DNA of 64,000 nucleotides from Gallionella sp. (GTDB lineage: Bacteria > Pseudomonadota > Gammaproteobacteria > Burkholderiales > Gallionellaceae): assembly GCA_028710525.1 (NCBI GenBank), contig JAQTTY010000002.1, positions 124,001-188,000 of the forward strand, read 5' to 3'. Positions 44,539-53,298 of this stretch are shown here, piece after piece; position 1 is the stretch's first letter; every line of letters begins with the position of its first letter. Made by a program: the position numbers and the translations under genes. The notes beneath the pieces were generated by a model. The model had not been told where the DNA came from and did no database searches. It saw only the letters and a list, made by a program, of their open reading frames with translations.

Positions 44539-44640
44539 CCTCCCTCTTGCGGGGGAAGGTTAGGATGGGGGTAAGGACGTTAAGTTGATGTCGAACATTT
44601 CTACCCCCTCCCTAGCCCTCCCCCCGCAAGGGGGGAGGGG
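44539..44640. repeat. Imperfect inverted repeat, C/G-run type
   Basis: The segment 44539-44573 (with CTTGCGGGGGAAGG) is an imperfect inverted copy of 44602-44640 (with CCTCCCCCCGCAAGG). Such CCCTCCC-type palindromes are commonly dispersed intergenic repeats. It lies just upstream of the argG-side hairpin in the argF-argG gap. Confidence 0.7.
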
Positions 44641-44643
44641 ATG

Positions 44644-44796
44644 TTAATTATTTACTTTTCCAAGCAATAGATATTCCATAAGTGCTTTCTGTACATGCAA
44701 GCGATTTTGGCTACCGCCGCCGCTGCGCGGCTTAACGTTCGCTTCGCTCACATTAGCGTCCGCCGAAACAGGCTGCATTTGCGTGCGGTATTTCAT
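44644..44796 (-). CDS. argF-tail mini-ORF B (50 residues)
   Basis: The ATG directly follows the stop of mini-ORF A (TAAATG). Residues 1-30 (MKYRTQMQPVSADANVSEAN, then VKPRSGGGSQ) are of unknown origin. Residues 31-48 (NRLHVQKALMEYLLLGKV) are identical to the C-terminal helix of ArgF, followed by NN instead of AS. Ten of these codons differ from mini-ORF A and all are synonymous, whereas the first 30 codons differ at only two bases. It may be a translated duplicate or the displaced old end of argF. Function is unknown. Confidence 0.55.
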   Translation of the reverse strand: MKYRTQMQPVSADANVSEANVKPRSGGGSQNRLHVQKALMEYLLLGKVNN

Positions 44797-44949
44797 TTAG
44801 CTGGCTACTTTACCCAACAGCAAATATTCCATCAGTGCCTTCTGCACGTGTAAACGATTTTGGCTACCGCCGCCGCTGCGCGGCTTAACGTTCGCTTCGC
44901 TCACGTTAGCGTCCGCCGAAACAGGCTGCATTTGCGTGCGGTTTTTCAT
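44797..44949 (-). CDS. argF-tail mini-ORF A (50 residues)
   Basis: The ATG follows the argF stop with no gap (TAAATG). Residues 1-30 are MKNRTQMQPVSADANVSEAN then VKPRSGGGSQ. Residues 31-50 repeat the last 20 residues of ArgF exactly. Nine of those 20 codons differ from argF, every change synonymous. The head is flexible and slightly charged with a GGGSQ hinge, and the tail is the amphipathic C-terminal helix of the carbamoyltransferase. It could reinitiate translation after argF. Either a conserved mini-protein or the trace of an element that replaces the end of argF. Confidence 0.6.
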   Translation of the reverse strand: MKNRTQMQPVSADANVSEANVKPRSGGGSQNRLHVQKALMEYLLLGKVAS

Positions 44950-45879
44950 TTAACTGGCAACCTTACCCAACAGCAAATATTCCATCAGTGCCTTTTGTAC
45001 ATGCAGCCTGTTTTCAGCTTCATCCCAGACTACTGAGTGCTTGCTGTCCATGACTTCCGCGGAGACTTCCTCGCCACGATGGGCGGGTAGGCAATGCATG
45101 AACAACGCGTCTTTGGCGGCGATGCTCATCATGTCGCTATCCACCTGCCAGTCCGCGAAGTCACGCATGCGCTCTTCGTTCTCGGCCTCGAAGCCCATCG
45201 AGGTCCACACATCCGTAGTGACCAGATCAGCGCCGCGAGCGGCTTCCATCGGGTCAGTGAACTCTTCGTAGTGCTCGTTACCGTACAGGCCGGCACGTTC
45301 GGGCTCTACCTCGTAACCAGGGGGAGTAGAGACGTGCACATTGAAGTCCAAAATCTCAGCAGCCTGTAGCCAGGTGTTGCACATATTGTTGGAGTCGCCT
45401 ATCCACGCCACGGTCTTGCCTTGGATAGAGCCGCGCTGTTCGATATAGGTGTAGATATCCGCGAGAATCTGGCAAGGATGATATTCGTTGGTCAGACCAT
45501 TGATGACCGGCACGCGCGAATGCGCCGCGAAACGTTCAATGATGCTCTGCTCAAAGGTGCGGATCATCACCACATCGGACATGCGTGAGATCACTTGGCC
45601 TGCGTCTTCCACCGGCTCGCCGCGACCGAGTTGAGAGTCGCGGGTGTTCAAATAGATCGCCGAACCACCTAACTGATGCATGCCAGCTTCAAAGGATAAA
45701 CGGGTGCGGGTGCTGGCCTTTTCGAAAATCATCACCAAGGTACGGTCTTCCAGCGGCCAGTATTTCTCGTAGCGCTTGAAGCGTTCCTTGATGATACGGG
45801 TGCGTTCGAACAGGTATTCCAGTTCGTCGCGCGATAAGTCTTTGAATTGCAGGAAGTGCTTTACCGGTTTGTTTACCAT
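44950..45879 (-). CDS. argF: Ornithine carbamoyltransferase
   Basis: ArgF makes citrulline from ornithine and carbamoyl phosphate. The carbamoyl-phosphate loop is FEKASTRTRLSFEAGM, followed by the HPCQ motif (NEYHPCQILADI) and the ornithine loop HCLPAHRGEEVS. The 309 residues are the normal length. argD precedes it by 15 bases. The last 20 codons are present twice more immediately downstream in mini-ORFs A and B, which is very unusual. Confidence 0.97.
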   Translation of the reverse strand: MVNKPVKHFLQFKDLSRDELEYLFERTRIIKERFKRYEKYWPLEDRTLVMIFEKASTRTRLSFEAGMHQLGGSAIYLNTRDSQLGRGEPVEDAGQVISRMSDVVMIRTFEQSIIERFAAHSRVPVINGLTNEYHPCQILADIYTYIEQRGSIQGKTVAWIGDSNNMCNTWLQAAEILDFNVHVSTPPGYEVEPERAGLYGNEHYEEFTDPMEAARGADLVTTDVWTSMGFEAENEERMRDFADWQVDSDMMSIAAKDALFMHCLPAHRGEEVSAEVMDSKHSVVWDEAENRLHVQKALMEYLLLGKVAS

Positions 45880-45894
45880 GATGCGTTTCCGTGT

Positions 45895-47067
45895 TTATGG
45901 CTGGAGGAATGCTTTGATGAGCGGACACAGGCCGTCCACCAGTTGTTGCGCTTCGGTTTGCGACATGATGAGCGGCGGCAGCAGACGGATCACGCTGTCT
46001 GCGGTCACATTGATGAGCAGGCCTTGTTCAAGTGCCAGTTTGACTAGTTCGCCGCAGGGCTTGGACAGTTCTATGCCTATCATCAGACCCTGACCGCGTA
46101 TCTCGACCACGCCGCTCACGCCAGACAGCTGGCTGCTGAATGCGTCATGGAAGTATTTGCCCAATGTGTCCGCGTGTGCCAACAGGCCTTCTTGTTCGAT
46201 GACGTTCAAGGTGGTGAGGCCCGCTGTACAGGCGAGCGGGTTGCCACCAAAAGTCGAGCCGTGGTTGCCGGGGCCAAACACGCCCGCCGCTTTGCCAGCG
46301 GTGAGACAAGCGCCAATCGGCATGCCCGAACCCAGACCTTTGGCTAGCGTCATCACGTCCGGCAAGATCCCAGCGTGCTGATGGGCGAACCATTTTCCGG
46401 TACGGCCTATGCCGCACTGCACTTCGTCCAGCATCAACAGCCAGTTACGCTCATCGCAGATAGCGCGAAGTTGCTTTAGATAATCGATGTCGAGCGCGCG
46501 TATGCCACCTTCGCCTTGGATAGGTTCGACTAACACCGCGACCACATCGTTGTTGTTATGTGCGACTTGTTGCAGTGCGGCGAGATCGTTATAGGGTACG
46601 CGCGAGAAACCTTTTACCAATGGCTCAAAGCCAACCTGAACCTTGCGGTTACCAGTGGCGGAAAGTGTGGCCAAGGTACGGCCATGGAAAGCCTTTTCCA
46701 TGACGATGATGGCGGGGGACTCTTTACCCTGTTGATGGCCATACATGCGTGCAATCTTGATGGCGGCTTCGTTCGCCTCGCAACCGGAGTTGCAAAAAAA
46801 TGCTTCCTGCATCTTGGTCAGACTGCATAGCTTGTCGGCCAATTGTTCCTGACCGGGCACCTGATACACATTGGAACAATGCATCAATTTGCCAATCTGC
46901 TCGCTCATGGCCTTGATTAAGATTGGATGAGCGTGGCCCAGTGTATTCACCGCGATGCCGGACAGACCGTCCAGATAACGTTTACCTTGCTCATCCCAAA
47001 GCCATGCGCCTTCACCACGCACGAACGCGACGGGTAATCTGGCATACGTATTCATCACATGCGACAT
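45895..47067 (-). CDS. argD: Acetylornithine aminotransferase
   Basis: ArgD is a PLP aminotransferase acting on N-acetylornithine in arginine synthesis, often also on succinyl-diaminopimelate. Landmarks in the 390 residues are GLSGIAVNTLGHAHP, FFCNSGCEANEAAIKIAR, the glycine/aspartate cofactor site LLMLDEVQCGIGRTG and the lysine region VMTLAKGLGSGMPIGA. It is first of the argD-argF-(mini-ORFs)-argG reverse cluster. Confidence 0.95.
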   Translation of the reverse strand: MSHVMNTYARLPVAFVRGEGAWLWDEQGKRYLDGLSGIAVNTLGHAHPILIKAMSEQIGKLMHCSNVYQVPGQEQLADKLCSLTKMQEAFFCNSGCEANEAAIKIARMYGHQQGKESPAIIVMEKAFHGRTLATLSATGNRKVQVGFEPLVKGFSRVPYNDLAALQQVAHNNNDVVAVLVEPIQGEGGIRALDIDYLKQLRAICDERNWLLMLDEVQCGIGRTGKWFAHQHAGILPDVMTLAKGLGSGMPIGACLTAGKAAGVFGPGNHGSTFGGNPLACTAGLTTLNVIEQEGLLAHADTLGKYFHDAFSSQLSGVSGVVEIRGQGLMIGIELSKPCGELVKLALEQGLLINVTADSVIRLLPPLIMSQTEAQQLVDGLCPLIKAFLQP

Positions 47068-47184
47068 GTAACTTCCTTATAAATAAAAACAGCGGACTGT
47101 CCGCCGTCGTTGAAAAATTCAAAGGCGTATCTTGAGCCAACTAGGGTCTTTCAGGCAAGCAAAAACAGGGCTTGCAAAGCAAAC

Positions 47185-47206
47185 AAGCCGACAGCGATGT
47201 CGGCTT
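47185..47206 (-). terminator. Rho-independent terminator after rpsT
   Basis: AAGCCGAC and GTCGGCTT form a perfect 8-bp stem with a 6-base loop. On the minus strand it is followed by GTTTGCTTTG. It lies 70 bases beyond the rpsT stop. A second hairpin (GTCGTGC/GCACGAC, 47254-47271) lies between them. Confidence 0.75.
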
Positions 47207-47276
47207 GGTCGGTTTCGCGGACTGGAATCCAGTACTGCGAGTGTGTCGTTCTAGTCGTGCTATCGCACGACGTCGA

Positions 47277-47540
47277 TCACGCCATTGCTTTGATAGCAGC
47301 AGACAAACGGCTCTTATGACGAGCTGCTTTGTTCTTATGGATGATCTTCTTGTCGGCGATGCTGTCTACTGCGCTGACAGAAGCCTGGAATACGGATTGA
47401 GCGGCGGCCTTGTCGCCAGCTTCGATAGCCTTGATGACTTTCTTGATTGCGGTACGCAGTTCAGAACGCAGGCTGCTGTTGTGAGCATTTTGTTTAACTG
47501 CTTGACGAGCGCGCTTACGAGCTTGTGCTGTGTTTGCCAT
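47277..47540 (-). CDS. rpsT: 30S ribosomal protein S20
   Basis: S20 binds 16S rRNA at the base of the body of the 30S subunit. The 87 residues [20 protein letters not shown] and the end [18 protein letters not shown] are characteristic. It is monocistronic with its own terminator and divergent from murJ, a common arrangement in beta- and gamma-proteobacteria. Confidence 0.98.
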   Translation of the reverse strand: MANTAQARKRARQAVKQNAHNSSLRSELRTAIKKVIKAIEAGDKAAAQSVFQASVSAVDSIADKKIIHKNKAARHKSRLSAAIKAMA

Positions 47541-47736
47541 GTTGACCCCTTGAAATTTGGCTTGCGATAAAAGGCGCGCATTCTAGTGGCTAAGCGCCAT
47601 GATTGCAAATCTTTTTATGTCTCAAGCTACGGACCGGCATTTCCCCGAGCGCCGAGAGGCTTTTACGCGGGGCGATGTTATGATGCGCGGCGTTTTCAAC
47701 CGGTTATGCGCCGGGTTCGGTTATCTACATATCAGT

Positions 47737-49281
47737 ATGAATCTACTCAAATCACTTGCGACTGTCAGCGGCCTGACCTTGGTTTCGCGCATCTTGGCCT
47801 TCGGCCGCGATGTGCTGATCGCGAGTGTGTTCGGCGCAGGTATCGCCAATGATGCCTATGTATTAGCGACTCGTTTACCCAATCTGCTGCGCCGCATGTT
47901 CGCCGAAGGGGCGTTCTCGCAGGCCTTCGTGCCCATTTTTGGCGAGTACAAACAAAGGCGCGGGCACGAGGAGACCAAGTTGCTGGTCGACCATGTCACT
48001 ACTATGCTGGCGCTTATCCTGCTGGCAGTGACCATCATCGGCATCATCGCCGCGCCACTCATCATCTATCTCACCGCGCCCGGTTTTATGGAAGATCCGG
48101 CCAAGTTCGATCTGACCGTGCAGATGCTGCGTATCACGTCTCCTTATATCTTCTTTATCTCTTTGGTGGCGGTGGCGGCGGGCATCCTCAACACCTACAA
48201 CAAATTTTGGGTACCAGCGGTTGCGCCCATCTTGCTGAACATCTGTCTGATAGGCGGCGTGTTGTGGATGACCCCCTATTTTGCCGAACCGGTCATCGCG
48301 CTGGCTTGGGCTTGGTTCATCGCAGGTTTTGTGCAACTCGCTTTCCAGATACCGTTCCTCAAGAAGATAGGCATGATGCCAACGCTGCGTCTGAGTCTTA
48401 AGGACCCCGGTATGTGGCGTGTCATCAAACAGATGGGGCCAGCCATGTTCGGTGTGTCCATCTCGCAGATCAGCCTCATCCTTAATACCGTCATCGCGTC
48501 CTTCTTTGTAGCAGGCAGCGTGTCTTGGTTGTATTACGCCGACCGTTTGATGGAGTTTCCATCCGGCATGTTGGGCGCGGCGCTCGGTACGATCTTGTTG
48601 CCCTCGCTGTCCAAATGCTTTGCCAGCAACAATATGAAGGAATACTCCAGATTGCTCGATTGGGGGCTGCGCCTGACCATATTGCTGGCCTTGCCAGCTG
48701 CTCTGGCGCTGGGCTTGATTGCAGTGCCGCTACTGGCTACCTTATTTCAGCGTGGCGCCTTCACCGGTCAAGATGTAGTGATGACTAGTTATGCGCTGAT
48801 CGGTTATAGCGTAGGTCTGGTTGGTATCCTGCTGGTGAAGATATTGGCTCCGGGCTTCTACGCCCGACAGAACATCAGGACCCCAGTAAAGATCGGCATC
48901 ATCACCCTGATCGCGACCCAAGCCATGAATCTGTTGTTCGTCTATTTAATGCAATTGCATCATGCTGGGTTGGCCTTATCTATAGGTCTGGGTGCCTGCC
49001 TCAACTCGGGCATCCTGTTCTACTTCCTGCGTAAACGCGGCATCTATCAACCCGAACCGGGTTGGGGAGTGTTCATGGCCAAGATCGCCGTCGCAGTGGG
49101 CGTATTGGCGCTTACCTTATGGTTCGCCATGGGGAGTACAGAAAGCTGGCTGACCGGGGATAGCTGGTCACGTGTACTGCGTTTGACGATGCTGGTGGTC
49201 GGCGGGATGCTGGCTTACTTCGCGGCACTGGCTGCGCTGGGATTCCGCCCTAGGCATTTCTCTAAGAACGCCATCCACTAG
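47737..49281 (+). CDS. murJ: Lipid II flippase MurJ
   Basis: MurJ flips the peptidoglycan precursor lipid II across the inner membrane. The 514 residues from the ATG at 47737 (MNLLKSLATVSGLTLVSR) include FGRDVLIASVFGAGIANDAYVLA and RRMFAEGAFSQAFVPIF and fourteen membrane segments. A 46-codon open extension upstream overlaps the rpsT promoter region and is not MurJ-like, so it was not used. Confidence 0.96.
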   Translation: MNLLKSLATVSGLTLVSRILAFGRDVLIASVFGAGIANDAYVLATRLPNLLRRMFAEGAFSQAFVPIFGEYKQRRGHEETKLLVDHVTTMLALILLAVTIIGIIAAPLIIYLTAPGFMEDPAKFDLTVQMLRITSPYIFFISLVAVAAGILNTYNKFWVPAVAPILLNICLIGGVLWMTPYFAEPVIALAWAWFIAGFVQLAFQIPFLKKIGMMPTLRLSLKDPGMWRVIKQMGPAMFGVSISQISLILNTVIASFFVAGSVSWLYYADRLMEFPSGMLGAALGTILLPSLSKCFASNNMKEYSRLLDWGLRLTILLALPAALALGLIAVPLLATLFQRGAFTGQDVVMTSYALIGYSVGLVGILLVKILAPGFYARQNIRTPVKIGIITLIATQAMNLLFVYLMQLHHAGLALSIGLGACLNSGILFYFLRKRGIYQPEPGWGVFMAKIAVAVGVLALTLWFAMGSTESWLTGDSWSRVLRLTMLVVGGMLAYFAALAALGFRPRHFSKNAIH

Positions 49282-49291
49282 CTTCAGAGTC

Positions 49292-49966
49292 TTATTCGGG
49301 AACCTTCAGTTCTAATTTAAACAGCGCGCCTTGCGAGTGTCCATCCTGCAAGGACACCGCACCGCCACCATGAGCTTCGGCCACCGCTTTGCATAGAGCC
49401 AGCCCCAAACCTGTGTTGGCCGCTTGTTCAGTTGCGCTGCGTTGTTGCAGTTCAGCCGCTTTCGTCGGGCCCTGGCCGTCGTCCGCCACACACCAGCACA
49501 ACTTGCCAGGTTGTTGCTCAAACCACACCTCCACCTTTTGCTTTGCATAGCGCAAAGCATTGTTCAGTGCCGATTCAAGCGCCATATCCAACAGGTATTC
49601 GTCAAAGCGGGCGCTACCTTTGCGCCTGACCTCAGGGGCTATGCTGATGCGTTCGGTCGCGATACGTACCTTGACTGGATGACCTTGCTGACCATACATC
49701 AGTATCGACTGGCTGCCCGCAAGTAGGTCTTCAAGGAACTCTTCCAGCACTACTTCTTGTAGATTAGGTCTGAGACCGCTCTGCTCATGTCTATACAGTG
49801 TGAGAAAACTAATGAGCCGACTCTTAAGTTCTATACAGCGCCGGTAAGCTTGATAGGCCTCAATTGGCATATCTGGCTGATGGTTAAGCTGCTCTAGGTC
49901 GATTTCGAGAAGAGCGAGAGCGTTCTTGATGTCGTGTATGACGAGTGCCGATAGCGCGGGATTCAT
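49292..49966 (-). CDS. Soluble histidine-kinase-like protein
   Basis: This 224-residue protein has no membrane span or sensor domain. H11 in ALVIHDIKNALALL is the likely phosphoacceptor. The ATPase domain has N box ESALNNALRYA, G1 VADDGQGP and G2 NTGLGLALCKAVAEAHGGG. It starts right after the stop of the receiver-TPR gene, which must be its partner. With no sensor of its own, it may read its input through the TPR protein. The ATP-binding site looks intact. Confidence 0.85.
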   Translation of the reverse strand: MNPALSALVIHDIKNALALLEIDLEQLNHQPDMPIEAYQAYRRCIELKSRLISFLTLYRHEQSGLRPNLQEVVLEEFLEDLLAGSQSILMYGQQGHPVKVRIATERISIAPEVRRKGSARFDEYLLDMALESALNNALRYAKQKVEVWFEQQPGKLCWCVADDGQGPTKAAELQQRSATEQAANTGLGLALCKAVAEAHGGGAVSLQDGHSQGALFKLELKVPE

Positions 49967-51640
49967 CTAAGCTCCGGTGAGTTCATTAAAGAAACGGTAG
50001 AAGCCCATCACCCGCTCGTTGTTGGGGACCAATTTATCCAAGGTCGACAGGTAACCCTTGGCGCGGGCGATGATGGCCTCATTCATGCCCTCCTGTTTCA
50101 GCCACAGTAGATGCAACTGGGCTGCAGCCAGCAGCGCCTCGATGTTCTCATCGTGTATCGCCAGTGCCGCCAGTACTTTCTGATAAGCCTCTTCGAAGTG
50201 TGCAGTGCGCATCAATCGGGCAGCTTCGTCGACTAATATCATGATGCGGCGCTGACCGGCATCGATGACTTCATCGATTTTGTCGAATTGGCCGGTGTCC
50301 TGCATGGCTTTGGTGACATGGCGTGCGATACGTTGCCTTTCCCGACCACTGCCCTGTATCGCTCTTGTCATCACTTCCAGCCCTAGAATCAGATTTCCGG
50401 TCTTGATTGCGGCCTTGCCTAGTGATGTCAGTGCCGAGCTCTCTGTTTGCGGCGTGACTAGGCGGTGTGCGCGTTCGACCAGTTTCTTCGCTTTGTCAGT
50501 CTCGCCGCTGTCGAAATACGCTTGGGCGAGGATGGCGTTCTTGGCGATGCCGAAGGAACCCGTCTCAGCATATTTGCGTGCGTTCTTCTCTAGCGTGTTG
50601 ATGGCGGCGCGTGCATTGCCTTGGTCAGTCTGTATCTGCGCCAGCGCGAGATGATCGTCGCTACGTTCTACTAGGGAGCCAGTCGAGAGCCGAATGGCCT
50701 TCTCCGATTGCAGTTTGGCCTCGTCTAATTGCCCGAGCAGAAAGGCCGATTCTGAAATGGCGCGGAAACGCTTGGCAGTTGGCAATATCCTAGATGCGGC
50801 CTGTTGTAACGCCAACGCGCCAGCATCATCGCCTTGCTTAGTCTTGATCTGTGCCAGCAACTCATAGGCCGCCACATAGTTGGGATTATTAGCGATGAGT
50901 CCTTCTACTATCTCGGTTGCAGATGCCAAGTCATGCGTCATGTAGTGCGCGCGAGCGATGCCCATATTCACCCAAGGCACATCTTCACGCACTTGCAGCG
51001 CTTGCTTATAGGTGGCGAACAATCCAGTGGTGTCATGCAAAGCCAATTGAGCATCTGCCTTGTGACGCAGCACCTGCATCAACCAGCGTTCATCAGGTTG
51101 CAGGGCGATAAGACGGTCACATACACTAATCGCCAGTTCATATTGTTTAGCCTCCAGCGCTTCTATCACCGGCATCAAAAATGCACGCCGGTCGAACAGT
51201 CTTTCCAGACGGGCGCGCAGTTTCTTTTCCGGACAGGGCTTAAGGATGTAGTCGTCGGGACTGTATTCCACCGCATTCGCGACATAAGCGTATTCCGCTT
51301 CGGCGGTGACCATAACGAAGATCGTACGTGCGCTCAATAGCTGTTCGCTGCGCAGGTGCTCTAGGAAATGTTGGCCGGAGCTCGCATTGTTCAAGTTGTA
51401 GTCACACATGATCAGGTCGTAAGTCCTGTTAGTGACCATGCGCAAGGCCTCGTCGGCGTTGCTGGTGACGCCCACTTGATTCATGCCCAGCGTCTGTAAC
51501 TGAGAGCGGATGGCATGGCGCATCGCGCCGATGTCATCGATGACCAGCGCTGTGAACTTGTCGAAGCGCACGTACTCGCTCTCGATGGCAGGTTTCTTGC
51601 CAGCTAGTAGCGCCGCTATGTCTCCCGTTTCTTCGCTCAT
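49967..51640 (-). CDS. Response regulator with TPR-repeat output
   Basis: This 557-residue protein has a receiver domain (about 28-150; acceptor D80 in LIMCDYNLN) followed by about ten helical repeats of TPR type (for example YVAAYELLAQIKTKQGDDAGAL and AKNAILAQAYFDSGETDKAK). There is no DNA-binding or enzymatic domain, so the output is protein-protein interaction controlled by phosphorylation. It is directly upstream of a soluble kinase gene. The target is unknown. Confidence 0.88.
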   Translation of the reverse strand: MSEETGDIAALLAGKKPAIESEYVRFDKFTALVIDDIGAMRHAIRSQLQTLGMNQVGVTSNADEALRMVTNRTYDLIMCDYNLNNASSGQHFLEHLRSEQLLSARTIFVMVTAEAEYAYVANAVEYSPDDYILKPCPEKKLRARLERLFDRRAFLMPVIEALEAKQYELAISVCDRLIALQPDERWLMQVLRHKADAQLALHDTTGLFATYKQALQVREDVPWVNMGIARAHYMTHDLASATEIVEGLIANNPNYVAAYELLAQIKTKQGDDAGALALQQAASRILPTAKRFRAISESAFLLGQLDEAKLQSEKAIRLSTGSLVERSDDHLALAQIQTDQGNARAAINTLEKNARKYAETGSFGIAKNAILAQAYFDSGETDKAKKLVERAHRLVTPQTESSALTSLGKAAIKTGNLILGLEVMTRAIQGSGRERQRIARHVTKAMQDTGQFDKIDEVIDAGQRRIMILVDEAARLMRTAHFEEAYQKVLAALAIHDENIEALLAAAQLHLLWLKQEGMNEAIIARAKGYLSTLDKLVPNNERVMGFYRFFNELTGA

Positions 51641-51743
51641 CGTATGCCGCCCATACCCTATCCATGCCTATGTCAGGCCGCAGCAAGAAATGCCGCCCAA
51701 GTGCAGCTTATCGGCAACTTTACGCCAGTCTTTAAGTGCGGAT

Positions 51744-52091
51744 TTAGATCGGTTCCGGTTCCGACAGCGCCGCGAGTCCATGTTTGACGCGCGCTCGACT
51801 GCATTGCGGGTTGACCGAACCATCGGCTAGATAGGGTTGCATATCGTGGCAGGTGCTGGGGCGTTGCGCATAGATGCGGCATAGGGCGCCGGGTATCTCG
51901 CCTATTAATTGTTCGCAGCGTGGTGTGGCCGAATTCGTACCCTTCATCGCGCATAGCTGCGGCGTGAGTTGCTCGGTTACTGCGCTGGGCACGATGCCGC
52001 CTAGTGCATCGTCACATTCTCCCCAATAGAAGGACACGCGGAAACTGGCGCAACAAGCGCCACAACTCTTGCATACCGAAATTTTTTCCAC
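51744..52091 (-). CDS. YkgJ-family cysteine-cluster protein
   Basis: This 115-residue protein has the CKSCGACC start (C7, C10, C13, C14) and later cysteines in PRCEQL, GALCRIY, STCHDM and NPQCSRAR. This matches the YkgJ cysteine cluster, thought to bind zinc or an iron-sulfur centre. Function in bacteria is not established. The gene stands alone, divergent from the SUMF1-domain gene. Confidence 0.85.
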   Translation of the reverse strand: MEKISVCKSCGACCASFRVSFYWGECDDALGGIVPSAVTEQLTPQLCAMKGTNSATPRCEQLIGEIPGALCRIYAQRPSTCHDMQPYLADGSVNPQCSRARVKHGLAALSEPEPI

Positions 52092-52304
52092 AGTGCCTCA
52101 AGGATGACGTTATGGAGCTTGATGTCATCCCCGTGGCGGCACTCTATCTGAAACAGAGAAGCACCGTACGAATCTTATTAACTCAATGAATTTCCATCCG
52201 TTTTGTCAGGATATAAAGCCATATTTACAGCAATGTACGTTCCCGCACAGTCGCATTATTTTGTTTGTCGTTAGATACGCTATGTCCTTGCCTATTGAAC
52301 AAAA

Positions 52305-53258
52305 ATGAAGCCAGTCTCCCCTACGCTTACACTGCTACTTCTACTCATCGCTTGCAGTTTGCTAGGATGGACTGGCCCAGTACACGCGGCGAAACAAGGA
52401 CATAAAAGCAAGGCGCTAAAAGCCGGTACGGTCTTTCGCGACTGCCGCAGCTGTCCCTATATGGTGGTGCTTCCGCATGGCAACTTTGAGATGGGCTCAT
52501 CCGAAGCCGAGGAGGGGCGCGGGGATGACGAGGGGCCGATACATGTCGTTCATGTCGCGACCTTTGCGCTGAGCAAGACCGAGATCACTCGGGCGCAGTA
52601 CGCAGCTTTCGTTAAGCAGACTAAATACATCACAGACGACAAATGCTGGACGCTGGAAGATGGAAAATATGAACAGCGTAGTCAGCGCGATTGGCGCACA
52701 CCCGGTTTTCCTCAGAAAGATAGCCATCCTGCTGTTTGTATCAACTGGAACGATGCTCTGGCATATGCGGCATGGTTGTCGCACAAGACTGGCAAGAAAT
52801 ATCGACTACCCAGCGAAGCCGAGTGGGAGTACGCAGCCCGAGGAAATACTAGCAGCGCGCGTTACTGGGGGGAAGATCCTAGCGAGGCCATGCATTATGC
52901 GAATACTGCAGATCAAAGCGCACAAGCTCATATTCAGGGGGCGTCGTCTTGGTCGGTGCATCAATGCAGCGATGGATATGCCTACACCGCTCCAGTGGGC
53001 AGTTTCAAGGCCAATGCGTTCGGACTGTATGACATGTTGGGCAACGTGATGGAATGGACCGGGGATAGTTATCACCCCGATTATCAGAATGCCTCCAGTG
53101 ATGGCAATGTCTGGCAAGGCGCAGCAGAAAAACGTGTGTTGCGCGGTGGATCATGGAACAACGCACCGCGTAACGTGCGTTCTGCGATGCGGGATCCGAA
53201 TAACCCGAGCTTGCGTTTCAGTATTTTTGGTATCCGCTTAGCTAGGCAGTTGCCCTAG
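52305..53258 (+). CDS. Exported SUMF1/formylglycine-generating-enzyme-like protein
   Basis: This 317-residue protein has a signal sequence (MKPVSPTLTLLLLLIAC to VHA). LIAC is also a possible lipobox, so it may be a lipoprotein. The SUMF1 fold is clear: GNFEMGSSEAEEGRGDDEGP, LSKTEITRAQYAAFV, YRLPSEAEWEYAARG, GLYDMLGNVMEWTGD and VLRGGSWNNAPRNVRSAMR. The catalytic cysteine pair of true formylglycine enzymes is absent near the end, so a structural or binding role is more likely. It precedes a repeat-bearing envelope protein by 40 bases and is probably co-expressed with it. Confidence 0.87.
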   Translation: MKPVSPTLTLLLLLIACSLLGWTGPVHAAKQGHKSKALKAGTVFRDCRSCPYMVVLPHGNFEMGSSEAEEGRGDDEGPIHVVHVATFALSKTEITRAQYAAFVKQTKYITDDKCWTLEDGKYEQRSQRDWRTPGFPQKDSHPAVCINWNDALAYAAWLSHKTGKKYRLPSEAEWEYAARGNTSSARYWGEDPSEAMHYANTADQSAQAHIQGASSWSVHQCSDGYAYTAPVGSFKANAFGLYDMLGNVMEWTGDSYHPDYQNASSDGNVWQGAAEKRVLRGGSWNNAPRNVRSAMRDPNNPSLRFSIFGIRLARQLP

Positions 53259-53298
53259 TCGGCCATGTCGGCTTAGTGCAGTGAGATCGCTATCTGAT

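Noticed and set aside
44424..44949. CRISPR array or IS element in the repeat-rich argF-argG gap
   Set aside because: The repeats are inverted or gene-derived, with no regular spacer pattern and no transposase reading frame.
47599..47736. N-terminal extension of MurJ
   Set aside because: The conserved MurJ start is MNLLKSLATVSG at 47737, and the extension overlaps the rpsT promoter region and is not MurJ-like.
52305..53258. True formylglycine-generating (sulfatase-activating) enzyme
   Set aside because: The late segment reads APRNVRSAMR without the catalytic cysteines, and no sulfatase gene is near.
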